From positions 1,550,001-1,614,000 of the forward strand of contig NZ_CP011273.1 in assembly GCF_001610895.1 (NCBI RefSeq): DNA of 64,000 nt, given 5' to 3'. The stretch comes from Planctomyces sp. SH-PL62 (GTDB taxonomy: Bacteria; Planctomycetota; Planctomycetia; Isosphaerales; Isosphaeraceae). Positions 44,065-54,800 of this stretch are shown here, piece after piece. The position numbers were made by a program, and so were the translations under genes. The notes under the pieces are model-generated. The model did not search any database and had not been told where the DNA came from. It saw only the letters and a program-made list of their open reading frames with translations. Every line of letters starts with the position of its first letter. Position 1 is the first letter of the stretch.

Positions 44065-45084
44065 TCAAGGCGCGGACGACGGCTCGGCGAGTGAGGCGGC
44101 CAGTCGGCGCAGGCCCTCCTCGATCCCGACGTGCGGGGCGTAGCCGAGGTCCCGGCGAGCGGCGTCGAGGTTGTACCAGTGGGCGGTGGAAAGCTCGTGG
44201 GCCAGGAACCGGGTCATCCTCGGCTCGCCCGGCAGGTGGAGGGTCCGGTAGGCGAGCTCGAGCACCCTGCCCAGCGCGATCGCCAGGCCGCGAGGCACGG
44301 TGCGGCGTACCGGCGGCAGGTGGGCGATCTCCAGAAACCGGTCGACCATATCCCAGAGCGGCACCGGCTGGCCCTGGGCGATGAAATAAACCTTGCCGGC
44401 GATCGGCGAGCCCACGTCGAGCTTGTCGGCGGCCAGCAGCTGCGCGGCAGCCGCGTTGTCGATGTACGTCAGGTCGATGAGCGGGTTGCGGCTGCCGATC
44501 CGGAACAGCCGATTGGCCCGGGCGCGGGCGTAGATCCGGGGGAGGATGTTGTTGTCCCCCGGCCCCCAGATCAGGTGAGGACGCAGCACGACGGTCGCAA
44601 GCGCGCCGTCGTCGGCCTTCAGGACGAGCCGCTCGGCGATCGCCTTCGTCTCGGGGTATGCGGCCTCATAGTGGTCGGGATAGGGCGCCGACTCGTCCGC
44701 CCCTTCCAGGTCGGTGCCGTGGAAGACGACGCTGGGCGAGCTGGTGTGGATCAACTTGCGGACGCCGAACCGTCGGCAAGCGGCGATCACGTTCTCCGTG
44801 CCGACGACGTTGGTGCGGCGGTACTCCTCCACCGGCCCCCAGAGGCCCGCCTTCGCGGCCACGTGGAAGACGGCGTCGCAGCCCTCCACGGCGCGGTCGA
44901 CGACCTCGGCCTCGGCGATGTCGCCCAGGACCTGCTCGACCCCGAGCGCCTCAAGCTTCGCGTACCGCCGGCGGGTCAGGCTGCGGACGGCCTGGCCGCG
45001 GCCTCGGAGCATCTCGACGATCGCCGAGCCGAGGAAGCCGCCGCCGCCGGTGACCAGAACCGGGCGGGAGGGATCAAGGGTCAT
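44065..45084 (-). CDS. oleD: 2-alkyl-3-oxoalkanoate reductase (OleD), SDR family
   Basis: By family, reduces the 2-alkyl-3-ketoacid made by OleA to the 3-hydroxy acid with NADPH. The 339-residue extended SDR has the Rossmann TGGGGFLGSAIVE, a DIAEAE segment, FHVAAKAGLWG, Ser in HTSSPSVVFHG, the YPETK active site (Tyr-x-x-x-Lys), LRPHLIWGPGDNN and the RFLAHELSTAHWYNLDAARRDLG end typical of 3-beta-HSD-like enzymes. Start 45084 overlaps the oleC stop as ATGA. Being directly after oleA-B-C makes OleD far more likely than a general sugar epimerase. Confidence 0.9.
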   Translation of the reverse strand: MTLDPSRPVLVTGGGGFLGSAIVEMLRGRGQAVRSLTRRRYAKLEALGVEQVLGDIAEAEVVDRAVEGCDAVFHVAAKAGLWGPVEEYRRTNVVGTENVIAACRRFGVRKLIHTSSPSVVFHGTDLEGADESAPYPDHYEAAYPETKAIAERLVLKADDGALATVVLRPHLIWGPGDNNILPRIYARARANRLFRIGSRNPLIDLTYIDNAAAAQLLAADKLDVGSPIAGKVYFIAQGQPVPLWDMVDRFLEIAHLPPVRRTVPRGLAIALGRVLELAYRTLHLPGEPRMTRFLAHELSTAHWYNLDAARRDLGYAPHVGIEEGLRRLAASLAEPSSAP

Positions 45085-46844
45085 GGCGCCTTCCCCGCGG
45101 CCCACGTCGCCAGCTTCTCGCGGAAGATCTTCGAGTTGTGGCGGATGTCGACCGGGAACGAACGGTGGAACAGGATCGTGTGAATCTTCCGGGTGTGATC
45201 GAACCTCGCGCCGAGCGCCAGCAGCTCCTCGCGAAGCCGCGCGCGATCGCGACGGCCGAGGCGCCGGGCCGGTTCGACGCAGAGGACCGGAACCTTGCCG
45301 GTGGGGCGTTCGACCCCGACGATCGCCGTGCGGGCGACCTCGGGGTGGGCGTTGAACACCCCCTCGCAGCAGATCGTGAACAGGGTCTCGTCGGCCAGGA
45401 CGACGCGGTGGGCCTTCCGGCCGCAGAACCAGATGCGTCCCGACTCGTCGAGGTAGCCGACGTCCCCCATGCGGTGGTGGAACGTCCCTCGGGCCGGGTC
45501 GGCGATTTTGGCGAGGGCGGTCGCCTCGGGACGGCCGAAATACTCCCGCGTGACGACCGGGCCGGAGACGACGATCTCGCCGATTTCACCCGGGGGGAGC
45601 TCCAGGTCGTCGGACCAGGACGGGATCGGGTCGTCGCTGATGCGGATGATCCGAACCAGGACGACGTCGCACGGTCGACCGACGCAGACGCCCCGGCCTC
45701 GCTCGGTCTCAAGTCGGGTCTCGCCCAGGATCTCGTCGCTGCCGATCGAGGCGACCGGCAAGGACTCGGTCGCGCCGTAGGGGGTGAAGACCTGCGCCCC
45801 GGGTTCGAGCAGGCTGGCGAACGTCTCCAGCACGCGGGGAGAGGCCGGCGCCCCCGCCGTGACGACCCGTCGCAGGGTGGGGAGCTTCATCCCCTTCGCG
45901 GTCCCCGCCGGGCCGACCCGCTTGAGCAGGGCGGGGGAGCCGAAGAGATTCGTCGGCCCGAAGTCGTCGATCGCTTCGAACAGGCTCTCAGGGTCGACTT
46001 TCGCCGGGCGGGTCGGATCCATGCGGGGAACGACCGAGGTCATCCCGAGCGCCGGGGCGAAGAGCGCGAAGAGCGGGAACGTGCAGAGATCGATCTCGCC
46101 CGGCTCGATCGCGTAGAGGTCGCGGAAGCAGGCGACCTGGGCCTCGAAGATCGGGTGGGTGTAGACGGCGCCCTTGGGAGGCCCCGTGCTCCCGCTGGTG
46201 AACAGGACGGCGGCCGGATCTTCAGGCCCGACGCCTCGCATCACCGGGGAGGCGACGCGACCCTCGGCGATCGCCCGACTGCCTCCGGACCGGACGGCGT
46301 CGAGCGACCGGGCCCCGAATCCGGGGATGCGTCCGCCTCGCCCGGCGATCAGCGTCCGGCGCACGGTCCGCTTCCCCCAGCCGAGCACGCGGCGGGCGGC
46401 CAGGGCCTTGGCGATCCCAATGAACAACTCGGGCTCGGCCTCGTCCAGGCACCTCCCCAGGCTCTTCAGACCCATCCCCGGGTCGATCAGCACCGGGACG
46501 ACGCCCGCCTTGAACAGCCCGAACACGAGCGAGAAGAAGTCCAGCCCCGGAGGGACCATCACGGCCGCGCGAGTCTCTCGCGCGACGCCGTCGGCGATCA
46601 GGCCGGCGGCGACGGCGTCGCTGTCGCGATCGAGCTGGTCGAAGGTGAAGTGGGCGTACCGCATCCTCCCCGCCGCCCCTCGGCCCTGGGGGACGACGAC
46701 CGCCGCGCGGTGGGGATGACGGGCCGCGATCTCGCGGAGATGGGCCGCGATATTGGGCGAAGCTGCCGGCGGGACCGACGAAAGATCTCCTGCGCCGACG
46801 CCTCCACCTTGCGCCGCGGCGCCCGTCTCAGCTCTCGCGGCCAT
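45081..46844 (-). CDS. oleC: beta-lactone synthetase (OleC), AMP-dependent ligase family
   Basis: By family, uses ATP to cyclise the 3-hydroxy acid from OleD to a cis-beta-lactone. The 587-residue adenylate-forming enzyme shows the P-loop-like VLFTSGSTGPPKGAVYTH, TPYGATESLPVASI, and the hinge/C-terminal MGDVGYLDESGRIWFCGRKAH with a final region ending RHNSKIFREKLATWA, which contains the usual catalytic Lys. The N-terminal 30 residues are Ala/Gly-rich. GGAGAG precedes ATG 46844. It overlaps oleB by 17 bases upstream and oleD by 4 downstream, indicating tight co-translation. Confidence 0.92.
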   Translation of the reverse strand: MAARAETGAAAQGGGVGAGDLSSVPPAASPNIAAHLREIAARHPHRAAVVVPQGRGAAGRMRYAHFTFDQLDRDSDAVAAGLIADGVARETRAAVMVPPGLDFFSLVFGLFKAGVVPVLIDPGMGLKSLGRCLDEAEPELFIGIAKALAARRVLGWGKRTVRRTLIAGRGGRIPGFGARSLDAVRSGGSRAIAEGRVASPVMRGVGPEDPAAVLFTSGSTGPPKGAVYTHPIFEAQVACFRDLYAIEPGEIDLCTFPLFALFAPALGMTSVVPRMDPTRPAKVDPESLFEAIDDFGPTNLFGSPALLKRVGPAGTAKGMKLPTLRRVVTAGAPASPRVLETFASLLEPGAQVFTPYGATESLPVASIGSDEILGETRLETERGRGVCVGRPCDVVLVRIIRISDDPIPSWSDDLELPPGEIGEIVVSGPVVTREYFGRPEATALAKIADPARGTFHHRMGDVGYLDESGRIWFCGRKAHRVVLADETLFTICCEGVFNAHPEVARTAIVGVERPTGKVPVLCVEPARRLGRRDRARLREELLALGARFDHTRKIHTILFHRSFPVDIRHNSKIFREKLATWAAGKAP

Positions 46845-47790
46845 CGGCGCGGCTCTCCGTCGGATGCGGTCCGGGGACCGGCGCGTCGAGGAACCGCCGG
46901 ATCATCGGGATCAGGACCTCGGCCTCGTCTTCCAGGACGTAGTGCCCGGCATTCGGGAACCGGTGGACCTCGGCGTCGGGGAAGCGCCGCTCCCACTCCT
47001 TCAGGAACGGCTCGTCGAAGACGAAATCCTTCATCCCCCAGGCCACGAACATCGGCGCGTGGGCCAAAAGCGGCAGACGGTCCTGGACCGAGGTGACCAG
47101 GTCGTACGCCCGATCGCCGGGGCGGAGGGGGATGTCCTGGACGAAGCGGTGGATGGCGATCCGGTTGGCCCAACCGTCGTATGGGGCGGCGTAGGCGTCG
47201 CGGAGGGAGCGGGGCATCCGCTCGTTCTTGCAGCCGATCCAGGCCGTCCCCCGCACGAATGCGTTCAGCCCGCGCACCGTCAGGGAGCCCAGCGGCGTGT
47301 CGCGGCAGACGTGCAAGGCCCAGGGGAACGTCTTGTCGCGAGGCATGTGGAAGCCGGCCGTGTTCATCACCACCATCCGGGCGATCCGCTCGGGGTGGCG
47401 GGCGGCGAACGCGGTCCCGATCATCCCCCCCCAGTCGTGGACGACCAGCGAGATCTCTTCACGCACGCCCAGGTGGTCGAGCAGCCGCTCCAGATCGTCG
47501 ACGCGGCTCTCCAGCGTGTAGCGGTAGCGGGCGTCGTCGGGCTTGTCCGAGAGGCCGCAGCCGATGTGGTCCGGCACGATCGCGCGATGGGAAGGGCTGA
47601 GGGCCTCGACCAGTCGGCGATAGTAGAACGACCAGGTCGGATTGCCGTGGACCATGACGACGGGGGGGCCGTCCCCCTCGTCCAGATAATGCTGGCGAAG
47701 CCCGTCGCGGTCCCAGTCGCGGCCCGGATGGGCGGCGAGGAACTCGGAAAGCTCGGGGCTCTTACTCCGGATCAAGGCCGTCGACGTCAT
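46828..47790 (-). CDS. oleB: beta-lactone decarboxylase (OleB), alpha/beta hydrolase
   Basis: By family, breaks the beta-lactone to a cis-alkene and CO2. The 320-residue haloalkane-dehalogenase-like protein has the oxyanion motif VMVHGNPTWSFYYR, the nucleophile Asp in SLVVHDWGGMIG, GLSDKPDDARYRY, the acid region MFVAWGMKDFVFDEPF and the catalytic His in FPNAGHYVLEDE. ATG 47790 (MTSTALIRSK) starts five bases after the oleA stop; the frame is open upstream but overlaps oleA. In many bacteria oleB and oleC are fused; here they are separate but overlapping. Confidence 0.92.
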   Translation of the reverse strand: MTSTALIRSKSPELSEFLAAHPGRDWDRDGLRQHYLDEGDGPPVVMVHGNPTWSFYYRRLVEALSPSHRAIVPDHIGCGLSDKPDDARYRYTLESRVDDLERLLDHLGVREEISLVVHDWGGMIGTAFAARHPERIARMVVMNTAGFHMPRDKTFPWALHVCRDTPLGSLTVRGLNAFVRGTAWIGCKNERMPRSLRDAYAAPYDGWANRIAIHRFVQDIPLRPGDRAYDLVTSVQDRLPLLAHAPMFVAWGMKDFVFDEPFLKEWERRFPDAEVHRFPNAGHYVLEDEAEVLIPMIRRFLDAPVPGPHPTESRADGRES

Positions 47791-47795
47791 CCCGG

Positions 47796-48848
47796 TCACC
47801 ACTCCAGCCCCAGCATCAGGCAGTTCAGTCCGCTCCCAATACCCAGGAACGCCGTCCGATCGCCGGGGCGGAGGACCTGGCGGTCCTCGGCGATCGCCGC
47901 CGTCAACGGGAGCGAGACCGTCCCCATGTTCCCGAGGTAGGAGAACGTCGAGAAGTCTTTCTCCAGAGGCACGCGGATCGACCGCATGATCAGGTCGCGG
48001 TGCGACCCGCCGACCTGATGGCTGATCACCCGGTCCACCTGCGACTCGACCCATCCCAGGCTCTTGAGGAACGCCCGCCAGGTCTTCACGCCCAGGTCGA
48101 CGCCGTGCCTCAGCACCGCGGCCGAGTCCGTCGTCGTGTACGGCCGGAGCCGGCCCGACGCGGACGAGTCGAGTTCTTCGACGCCCCAGCGGCAGAGGTC
48201 GTGGTGGCGAGCGGCGGAGCGCACCTCGCCCCCCAGCAGCCGCCGTCGCTTCGACCGCGATCGCGAGCCGTCCGTCATGAGCACCGCCGCGGCCCCCGAG
48301 CCCCCCGTGAGGGTCGCCAGCGAGTGCTTGTAGAATTCCATCGTCGGGGTCTCGATCATCCGCTCGATCATGACGTCGTTGATCTCGCGGGCCGTCTCGC
48401 AGGCCACGACCAGCCCGGCGCGGATCTGGCCCAGCTCGATCCGGTTCGCCACGTCGGTCATTCCGTCGATCATGCCCAGGCAGGCGTTGCTCAGGTCGTG
48501 GACGACCGCCCCCGGGCTCACGCCCAGCTTCGACGCCACTCGGCAGGCGGTCGCCGGCTCGAAGTACTCGCGGCAGACGCCGCCGTATACGACGGCCTCG
48601 ACCTCCTTCGCCGGGAAATCGGCCGCCTCGAGCGCCCGCTCGGCCGCGACGACGGCGCCGTCGGAGACCCGATACCCCTCCTCCCACCATCGCCGCTCGA
48701 CGATCCCCGTGAGGGCCTCGAGCTGGCCGACGCTCAGGTGGAGCTTGTCGTACACCGGAGCGAGCCGTTCCTCCAGCTCGGCCGACGAGACGACCACCGG
48801 AGCGACCTCATAGCCGAACGCCTCGACAAAGACGTTCTGGTATTTCAT
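47796..48848 (-). CDS. oleA: head-to-head acyl-CoA/acyl-ACP condensing thiolase (OleA)
   Basis: By family, joins two fatty acyl thioesters by a non-decarboxylative Claisen condensation to a 2-alkyl-3-ketoacid. The 350-residue thiolase-superfamily enzyme shows the nucleophile Cys in DLSNACLGMIDGM, a His in ISHQVGGSHRD, Asn in YLGNMGTVSLP and GIGSGLNCLMLGLEW at the end, as in FabH-like enzymes. The N-terminus KYQNVFVEAFGYEVAP and ERLAPVYDKL are typical of OleA. I chose ATG 48848; ATG 48857 and GTG 48869 are in frame, none with a strong ribosome-binding site. It is 43 bases downstream of the giant Pfa gene. Confidence 0.92.
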   Translation of the reverse strand: MKYQNVFVEAFGYEVAPVVVSSAELEERLAPVYDKLHLSVGQLEALTGIVERRWWEEGYRVSDGAVVAAERALEAADFPAKEVEAVVYGGVCREYFEPATACRVASKLGVSPGAVVHDLSNACLGMIDGMTDVANRIELGQIRAGLVVACETAREINDVMIERMIETPTMEFYKHSLATLTGGSGAAAVLMTDGSRSRSKRRRLLGGEVRSAARHHDLCRWGVEELDSSASGRLRPYTTTDSAAVLRHGVDLGVKTWRAFLKSLGWVESQVDRVISHQVGGSHRDLIMRSIRVPLEKDFSTFSYLGNMGTVSLPLTAAIAEDRQVLRPGDRTAFLGIGSGLNCLMLGLEW

Positions 48849-48891
48849 CGATGCCATCAGGGCCGCCACCGCCAGGCTGGAAGGGGGTCGA

Positions 48892-51800
48892 TCACTCGGA
48901 GCGTGCGTCGAGCGTGTAGCCGGTCATCTGATAGATCACCTTGCCGTCGACGGACAGGAGCCCGTCGGCCGTCACCCGGCGCCGAGCGTCGTCGACGCCG
49001 GTGATCCACGCCTGCGTCGTCACGAGACGGCTGGTGGGAGTGATCTGGCCCCGGTAACTCCAACCGTGCTCCGCGCCGATGCCGGGCGAGTCGAACACGG
49101 CGCGCGCATCCACTCCCCAGCGCGCTTCAGCAAAGACTTTAAGGAGTTGCAGGAGCGATTCCAAGCCCAATGACCCGGGCCAGACCGGATCGCCCAGGAA
49201 ATGGGCCTCGAAGAACCAGGCGGACGGATCGACGTCCGTCTCCCCCTCGACGAATCCCAGGCCGCGAGGCCCCCCGCTCGCCGAGAGCGCCGTGATCCGG
49301 TCGACCATCCGCCAGCGGCGGTCGGGCAGGGGGGCCCGATCGGGCGTCGGGAACGGCTGGAAGGCCGCCCGCTCCTCGGCCGTCGGCGCGTACGGCGACG
49401 CCTCGCGGACGCCGACCTGATCGGCCAGGGCCTGGAGACGGAAGAAGCCGAAATAGGTCTCGCCGTCGAAGACGACCCCCTCGCGGTCCCGGACGCTCAT
49501 CTCATAGTGCTGGATGATCATCCCGGCCGAACGGTTGATCTTCGTTACCTTGGCCGTCGTGGTCAGCAGCCCGCTGTTACGGTCGACGATCCGATGCTGT
49601 CGCGACTTCCCGCCGAGGTTCCGGAACTTCAGGGGTTCGTCGCTCAACAGGGCCGAGCCCATGAAGGCCGAAATGAACCCGCAGGACTGGAGGGCCGTCT
49701 CGATCAGGACACCGTACGGCACGTGGGGCTGGCGATCGGCCTCGAAATACCAGGCGTCGGCGGGGACGAGGTACTCGACCTCGGCCGTCGTCCCTTCCAC
49801 CTGCTCCCACGGCGTCCCCTGGACGACGGTCGCCCGGTCCAGGAACTGATACGGCGGGCGCGGCAGGCGGGCGATGAACCGGCCCTCGTCGAACGGCCGG
49901 TAGCGGTCGCCGAAGCAGTCGGACGGACGGCCGTCGGAGAACGCGAGGATCTGATTCTTCTCGTAGACGAGCGTCGGGCCGGTCGTCAGCGCCGGGGCGG
50001 TCGAGCGCACCCGATCCCAGCGAGCCTCGATCTCCTCGCGGCCGGTCCCGGCGAGGCGAAGCGCCATGTCGGTGATCTCGACGATCGGCTTGCCGTCGGC
50101 GTACATGAGCGCGTCGGCGATCGCGAACGGCTCGGGACCGTAGCCCAGCTCCTTGATCGTCACTTCATAGGTCACGACCCGGGTCGTCTCCGTGACCTGC
50201 CCGCGACAGCGAAGGCGGTTGGCGACGCCCGTCAGCGGTTCGAAGCGGACGCGGTCGGCGTCGCCGACCCAGCCCATACGCATCAGGAAGATCCGGAACG
50301 TGTGCAGGCAGCACTCGTACATGAGAGTGCCCGGCATCACGCGGTCGTCCACGAAGTGGCAGACGATGAACCAGTCGTCGGGGTGGACGTCGGCCTCGGC
50401 GCGGATCAGGCCCAGGCCGAAGCGCCCCCCCTCCGGCTCGAGCGCCTCGACCCGATGCACCAGCGTCATCATCCCTCCCGGCAGCCGTTGCGGGCGGGGG
50501 AGATCGAGTCGATCGAAGGGCTCGCCGAACGCCCCGGCGAGATCCCCGGCGCGGAGGGCGTCGACCTGGCTCCGGTCGAGCTTGCAGGCGGCGGGCGGGG
50601 CCAGCTCTCGCCAGTCCGCGGGGCGCTTGCCGGCGATCGGCAGGGCATCGAGCGGCCGGGGTACGACCCCCTTGCCCGCGGCCAACGCCTCGGCCGAGAA
50701 GAAACCGGCGCAGCCGCCGCGCATCGTCAGCAGCGGCCGGCCGTCGACGGTCCCGTCGAATTCGAACCGGAACAGGTGAGTCTCCCCCTGGCGGAAGAAA
50801 TCTGTGATCCGAATGTCGTATCGGATCACGTCGCCCGGGCCGGGCAACTCCGAATGGAAGGTCACCGTCGCGTCGAGGAGGCGATAGACCGACAGCCCCT
50901 TGGTGATGAAGTCGATCCCCAGCCAGCCGGAGAGGAACAGGTCGGCCTGGCCCGCCTCGATCGCCACGCACGAGGCGATCCGGCCGGCGTCGAGATACCA
51001 GCCGTCGTGCAAAACGTCGTGCTCGGTCACGACCCGCGCGGCCGACAACGTGAACTGCGTCCCCTCGATGGTCACCACCCGGTCGACGAGCATCAAGGGC
51101 TCGTCTGGCAGCCGAACCCGCGTCGGATAGGAATCGACCTCGGCGAAGCGGGGGCCGAGGACCGCCGCGATCGAGCCGATGGCGTATTCCATGCATTGCT
51201 CGCGGTCCAGGGCCACGTCCTCGCGACGCTGCGGAGGAGCGACGGCCGCCGCCACGGGAGCCGGGGGCGGCGGGGGAGCGACGGGCGTCTCGACCACGAC
51301 GCTTCCCGCCTCAGCGCCGCCGATCAGCTCGAGCGCGACGGCGACCTGACGGGCCATCGTCTCGGAATACGACCGCGAGAGCCGCAGGAACGCCTCATGC
51401 GCATCGGCCGAGGCCTGCTGCGTCTCGACGTGGCTGCGAGTCATGGGAGTAAGGCTCGGGGTCGCGACGATGGGGTGGGGCATAATGGATGCAAAACTCG
51501 CGGCGAAGACCGGGGCGGGGGACGATTCGACGAAGACCGAGACGGGGGAGGGGTCGACGCAGACCGAGACGGGCCGGAACTCAGGCTGGGCCTCGATCTC
51601 AGGCTCGGATTCCGGTTCGGGCACGGACGCGGAAGGCCGCGCGGCGGCCGGCGGATCGGGGTAGCGGTTCGGCAGGTCCGGACGCTCGACGACGATCTCC
51701 GGCGCGCTCGCGCCGGTCGACACGGCGGGAGCTTCCGCCTCGCGGTCGTAGAGGAGATCGAGATTCACGGGGACGCCGGCCGCGATCAGCGCGCCGAGCG

Positions 51801-54800
51801 CCCTCAGGACGGACGAGAGGACGCCGCCGTCGGCCTCGTCGGCCGAGACGGCCAGGTGCGGGCGGTCTTTGAGGATGCGGCCGACCAGGCGCGTGCAGGC
51901 CGAGCCGGGCCCCATGTCCACGAACACGCGGGCGCCCTGCTCGTAGGCCTTCTCGACGACGACCGGGTAGTCGATCTGACGCGACGCCTGGGCCGTGATG
52001 GCGGCGGTCGCCGTGCCGTGGTCGGGGTGGTAGCCGGTCCCCCAGACGCCGCTGTAGAACGTCACGTCGGCGACGGGCGACGTCCTAAGATCATGGAGCG
52101 CCCGGTAGGCCGGTTCGGCGTCGACGCCGATCGGGCAATGGACCGTGCTCACCGTGGGCAGGGGCAGGAACGGGCATCGCAGCGCGTCGATGACCCGGCG
52201 GACGCTCTCGCCCCGGCCGCCGATGACCACCTCGTCGTCGGCGTTGCGGATCAGGACGTAGACGCGCGACTCGTCGCCGATCGCCGCTTCGACCTGCTCG
52301 CGCGATCGAGGGACGATCGCGGCGACCCAGTCGACCTCCTCGTCGTCGGCCAGCCCCCACAGACGACGAGCGCCCAGGCACGGACCGGCGAGTTCGGTCG
52401 AGAAGAGGGGCGATTCCCGGAGCCTGCGCGTCATCTCGTCGCGGTCGGACCACGCTCCGAGCGACACCAGCGCCGCCGACTCGCCCAGGCTGTAGCCGAC
52501 GGCCGCGGAGGGCCGGACCCCCAGCTTCAGGAACAGCGACGTCATCAGGGCGCCGACCGAGATCTGCCCCAGGATGACCGGCCGATGGTCCTCGGAACCG
52601 ACGGCGCGTCGACCGTTCCACCAGGTCTCCGGGACGATCTGATCGCGCGCGGTCGTAAAACGAGATTCCAGCTCGCGGGCCAGTTCGGGCCAGGTCGCCG
52701 ACAGCTCGGCGCCCATGTCGGGGTACGCCGCGCCGAGGCCGGGATAGGTGAAGGCCACCTGCGGCGGGCCGTCCCACGCCGCCGAGGGTTCGAACACCTC
52801 GAAGCTCGCGGGCCGCGACCTCACGACCGCTCGCGCCGGCCTGGCGCCGTCGCGAGCCTCGGCGACGGCCTCCGCCAGCGAAGCCGCGTCGGCCGCGATC
52901 AACGCCAGCGCCGGGCCGCTCCCGGCGGACGCCCGCGCGGCGGCCCACCACGACGCGGCCAGGTCCTCGATCGGTCGATCCGGCCCGGCGGCGATCAGGG
53001 CCGCCAGTTCGTCGAGCCGCGACCGTCGCGCCGCGGGGTCCTCGCCGAAGACCGGAAAGAGCGCGAGCCGCGCCGGACCGAGGGGTCGCGTACGCGGATC
53101 GGCTTCGCGCTCAACGCCCTGCAAATCGAGGGTGCGGGCGGCACCGTCGAGCCCTCGTATGCGGACGCGGGCAGTTCGGGGGCCGTCCTCGCGGTTGCGG
53201 ACCCAGTAACTCGGATCGCGGGTGAGGATTTCGTCCTCGTCCGCGGACCATCGCCCGCTGGGCGGGACGATCCCCTGGTCGATCGCCAGGATGGCCTCGG
53301 CGACCGTCGCGAGCCCCTCCGCCGCGCCGGTCCAGCCGAGGGCGGGACGCGGGGCGTCGATGACGACCGTCGGCCCTTCATGAGCCCCGCCGAGTTCCCC
53401 GACGACGGCGTAGATCCGGTCTCCGTCCCGGAGGGCGTCGGAACGTCGCTTGAGGACGAGTGCGACGGCGCATTCGCCGGATCGGAATTCTTCCTCGCCC
53501 TGCCCGAGCCCGGCCGCGACAGCCAGGCGACGGGCCGCTACGGCCGTGCGGGGGTCGGCGACGAGGTCCACGGCCCCGACGACGGCCGAATCGAGTTCGC
53601 CGCGATCCAGCCAGTCGGCGGCGATGCGGAGGGCGTCGAGTCCCGATCCCTCGTCGCTCGATACGCTGAAGCTGGGCCCCCCGATGCGGAACTCGCGGGC
53701 GACCCGACTGGCGACCAGGCCGCCGAGCGACCCCATCGTCCGGTTCGCCGTGAGCGCCGGCTGGATCGCGTCGCACGCGTCGGAGATCCAGGCCTCCAAA
53801 TCGGCTTCGGACAGGTTCCAGCCCTGCTCGACGTTCCAGGTCGGGGCCCGCGACGCCAGCCACCAGCGAAGGTGGTAGTTCGTCGTGTTCGGGTCCAGGC
53901 CCAGGCCCACGATCACCCCGCAACGGAGCCCGGATTCGGCGGGGCCGCCGGCGTCGGCGATCGCTTCGGCGGCGACCTGGAGCAGGACCGACTGCTGGAG
54001 CAGCATGGCTTCCAGCTCGACCGGGGGGATGCGGAAGCGGCCGATCCGCAGCCGGAGGGCGTCGACCACGCCGTCCGGCTTGGAGCTTTCGGACGAACCA
54101 GGTCCGATCCCGCCCAGGACGCCTTGCTGGAAGGCGTCGCGCCCGGGAGTCTTTCCGTAACGCGCCGACAGGCCCACGACGGCGACGGGCTCGGGCGCGA
54201 CCGGCGAGACGGGAGCAACCGACCCCGATCCCGTCCCGGTCCATTCTTCGATCAGGGCGTGCGCATTGATCCCGCCGAAGCCGAAGCCGCTGATCGCCGC
54301 CCGCCGGGGTCGGCCCGATTCGGGCTCGGCCCAGGGCTCGGCCGATTGGAGGACGCGGAACGGACTCCCCTCAAGCGCGATCCGAGACGAGGGGGCACGA
54401 TGGTTGGCGGTGGGAGGCTTCGTACGATTGCGGAGCGCGAGCAGGACCTTGAGCAGCCCGGCCGCGCCGGCGGCCGTCAGCGCGTGCCCCGTATTCGACT
54501 TCACCGATCCCAGGACGCAACCGGCCGGCCGCGACGCGCCTGCGAGGTCGGCCCAAAGCGCGCGCAGGCTCTCGAACTCGACGGCGTCGCCGACGGGCGT
54601 GCCGGTCGCGTGGCATTCGATCAGGTCGACCTCGTCGGGCGACCAGCCGGCCTGGTCGTAGGCCGAGCGCATGGCCCGGAGCTGGCCCTCGCTGCTGGGG
54701 GCGAGCAGGTCGCCGGCCACGTCGTTGGAGATCCCGACGCCCCGGATCACGCCCAGGATCGAGTCTCGCTGACGGATCGCGTCGTCGAGCCGCTTGAGGA

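Noticed and set aside
44065-45084. Reading the oleD gene as a general NDP-sugar epimerase
   Set aside because: The sequence alone allows it, but the ATGA overlap with oleC and the oleA-B-C-D order make OleD much more likely.
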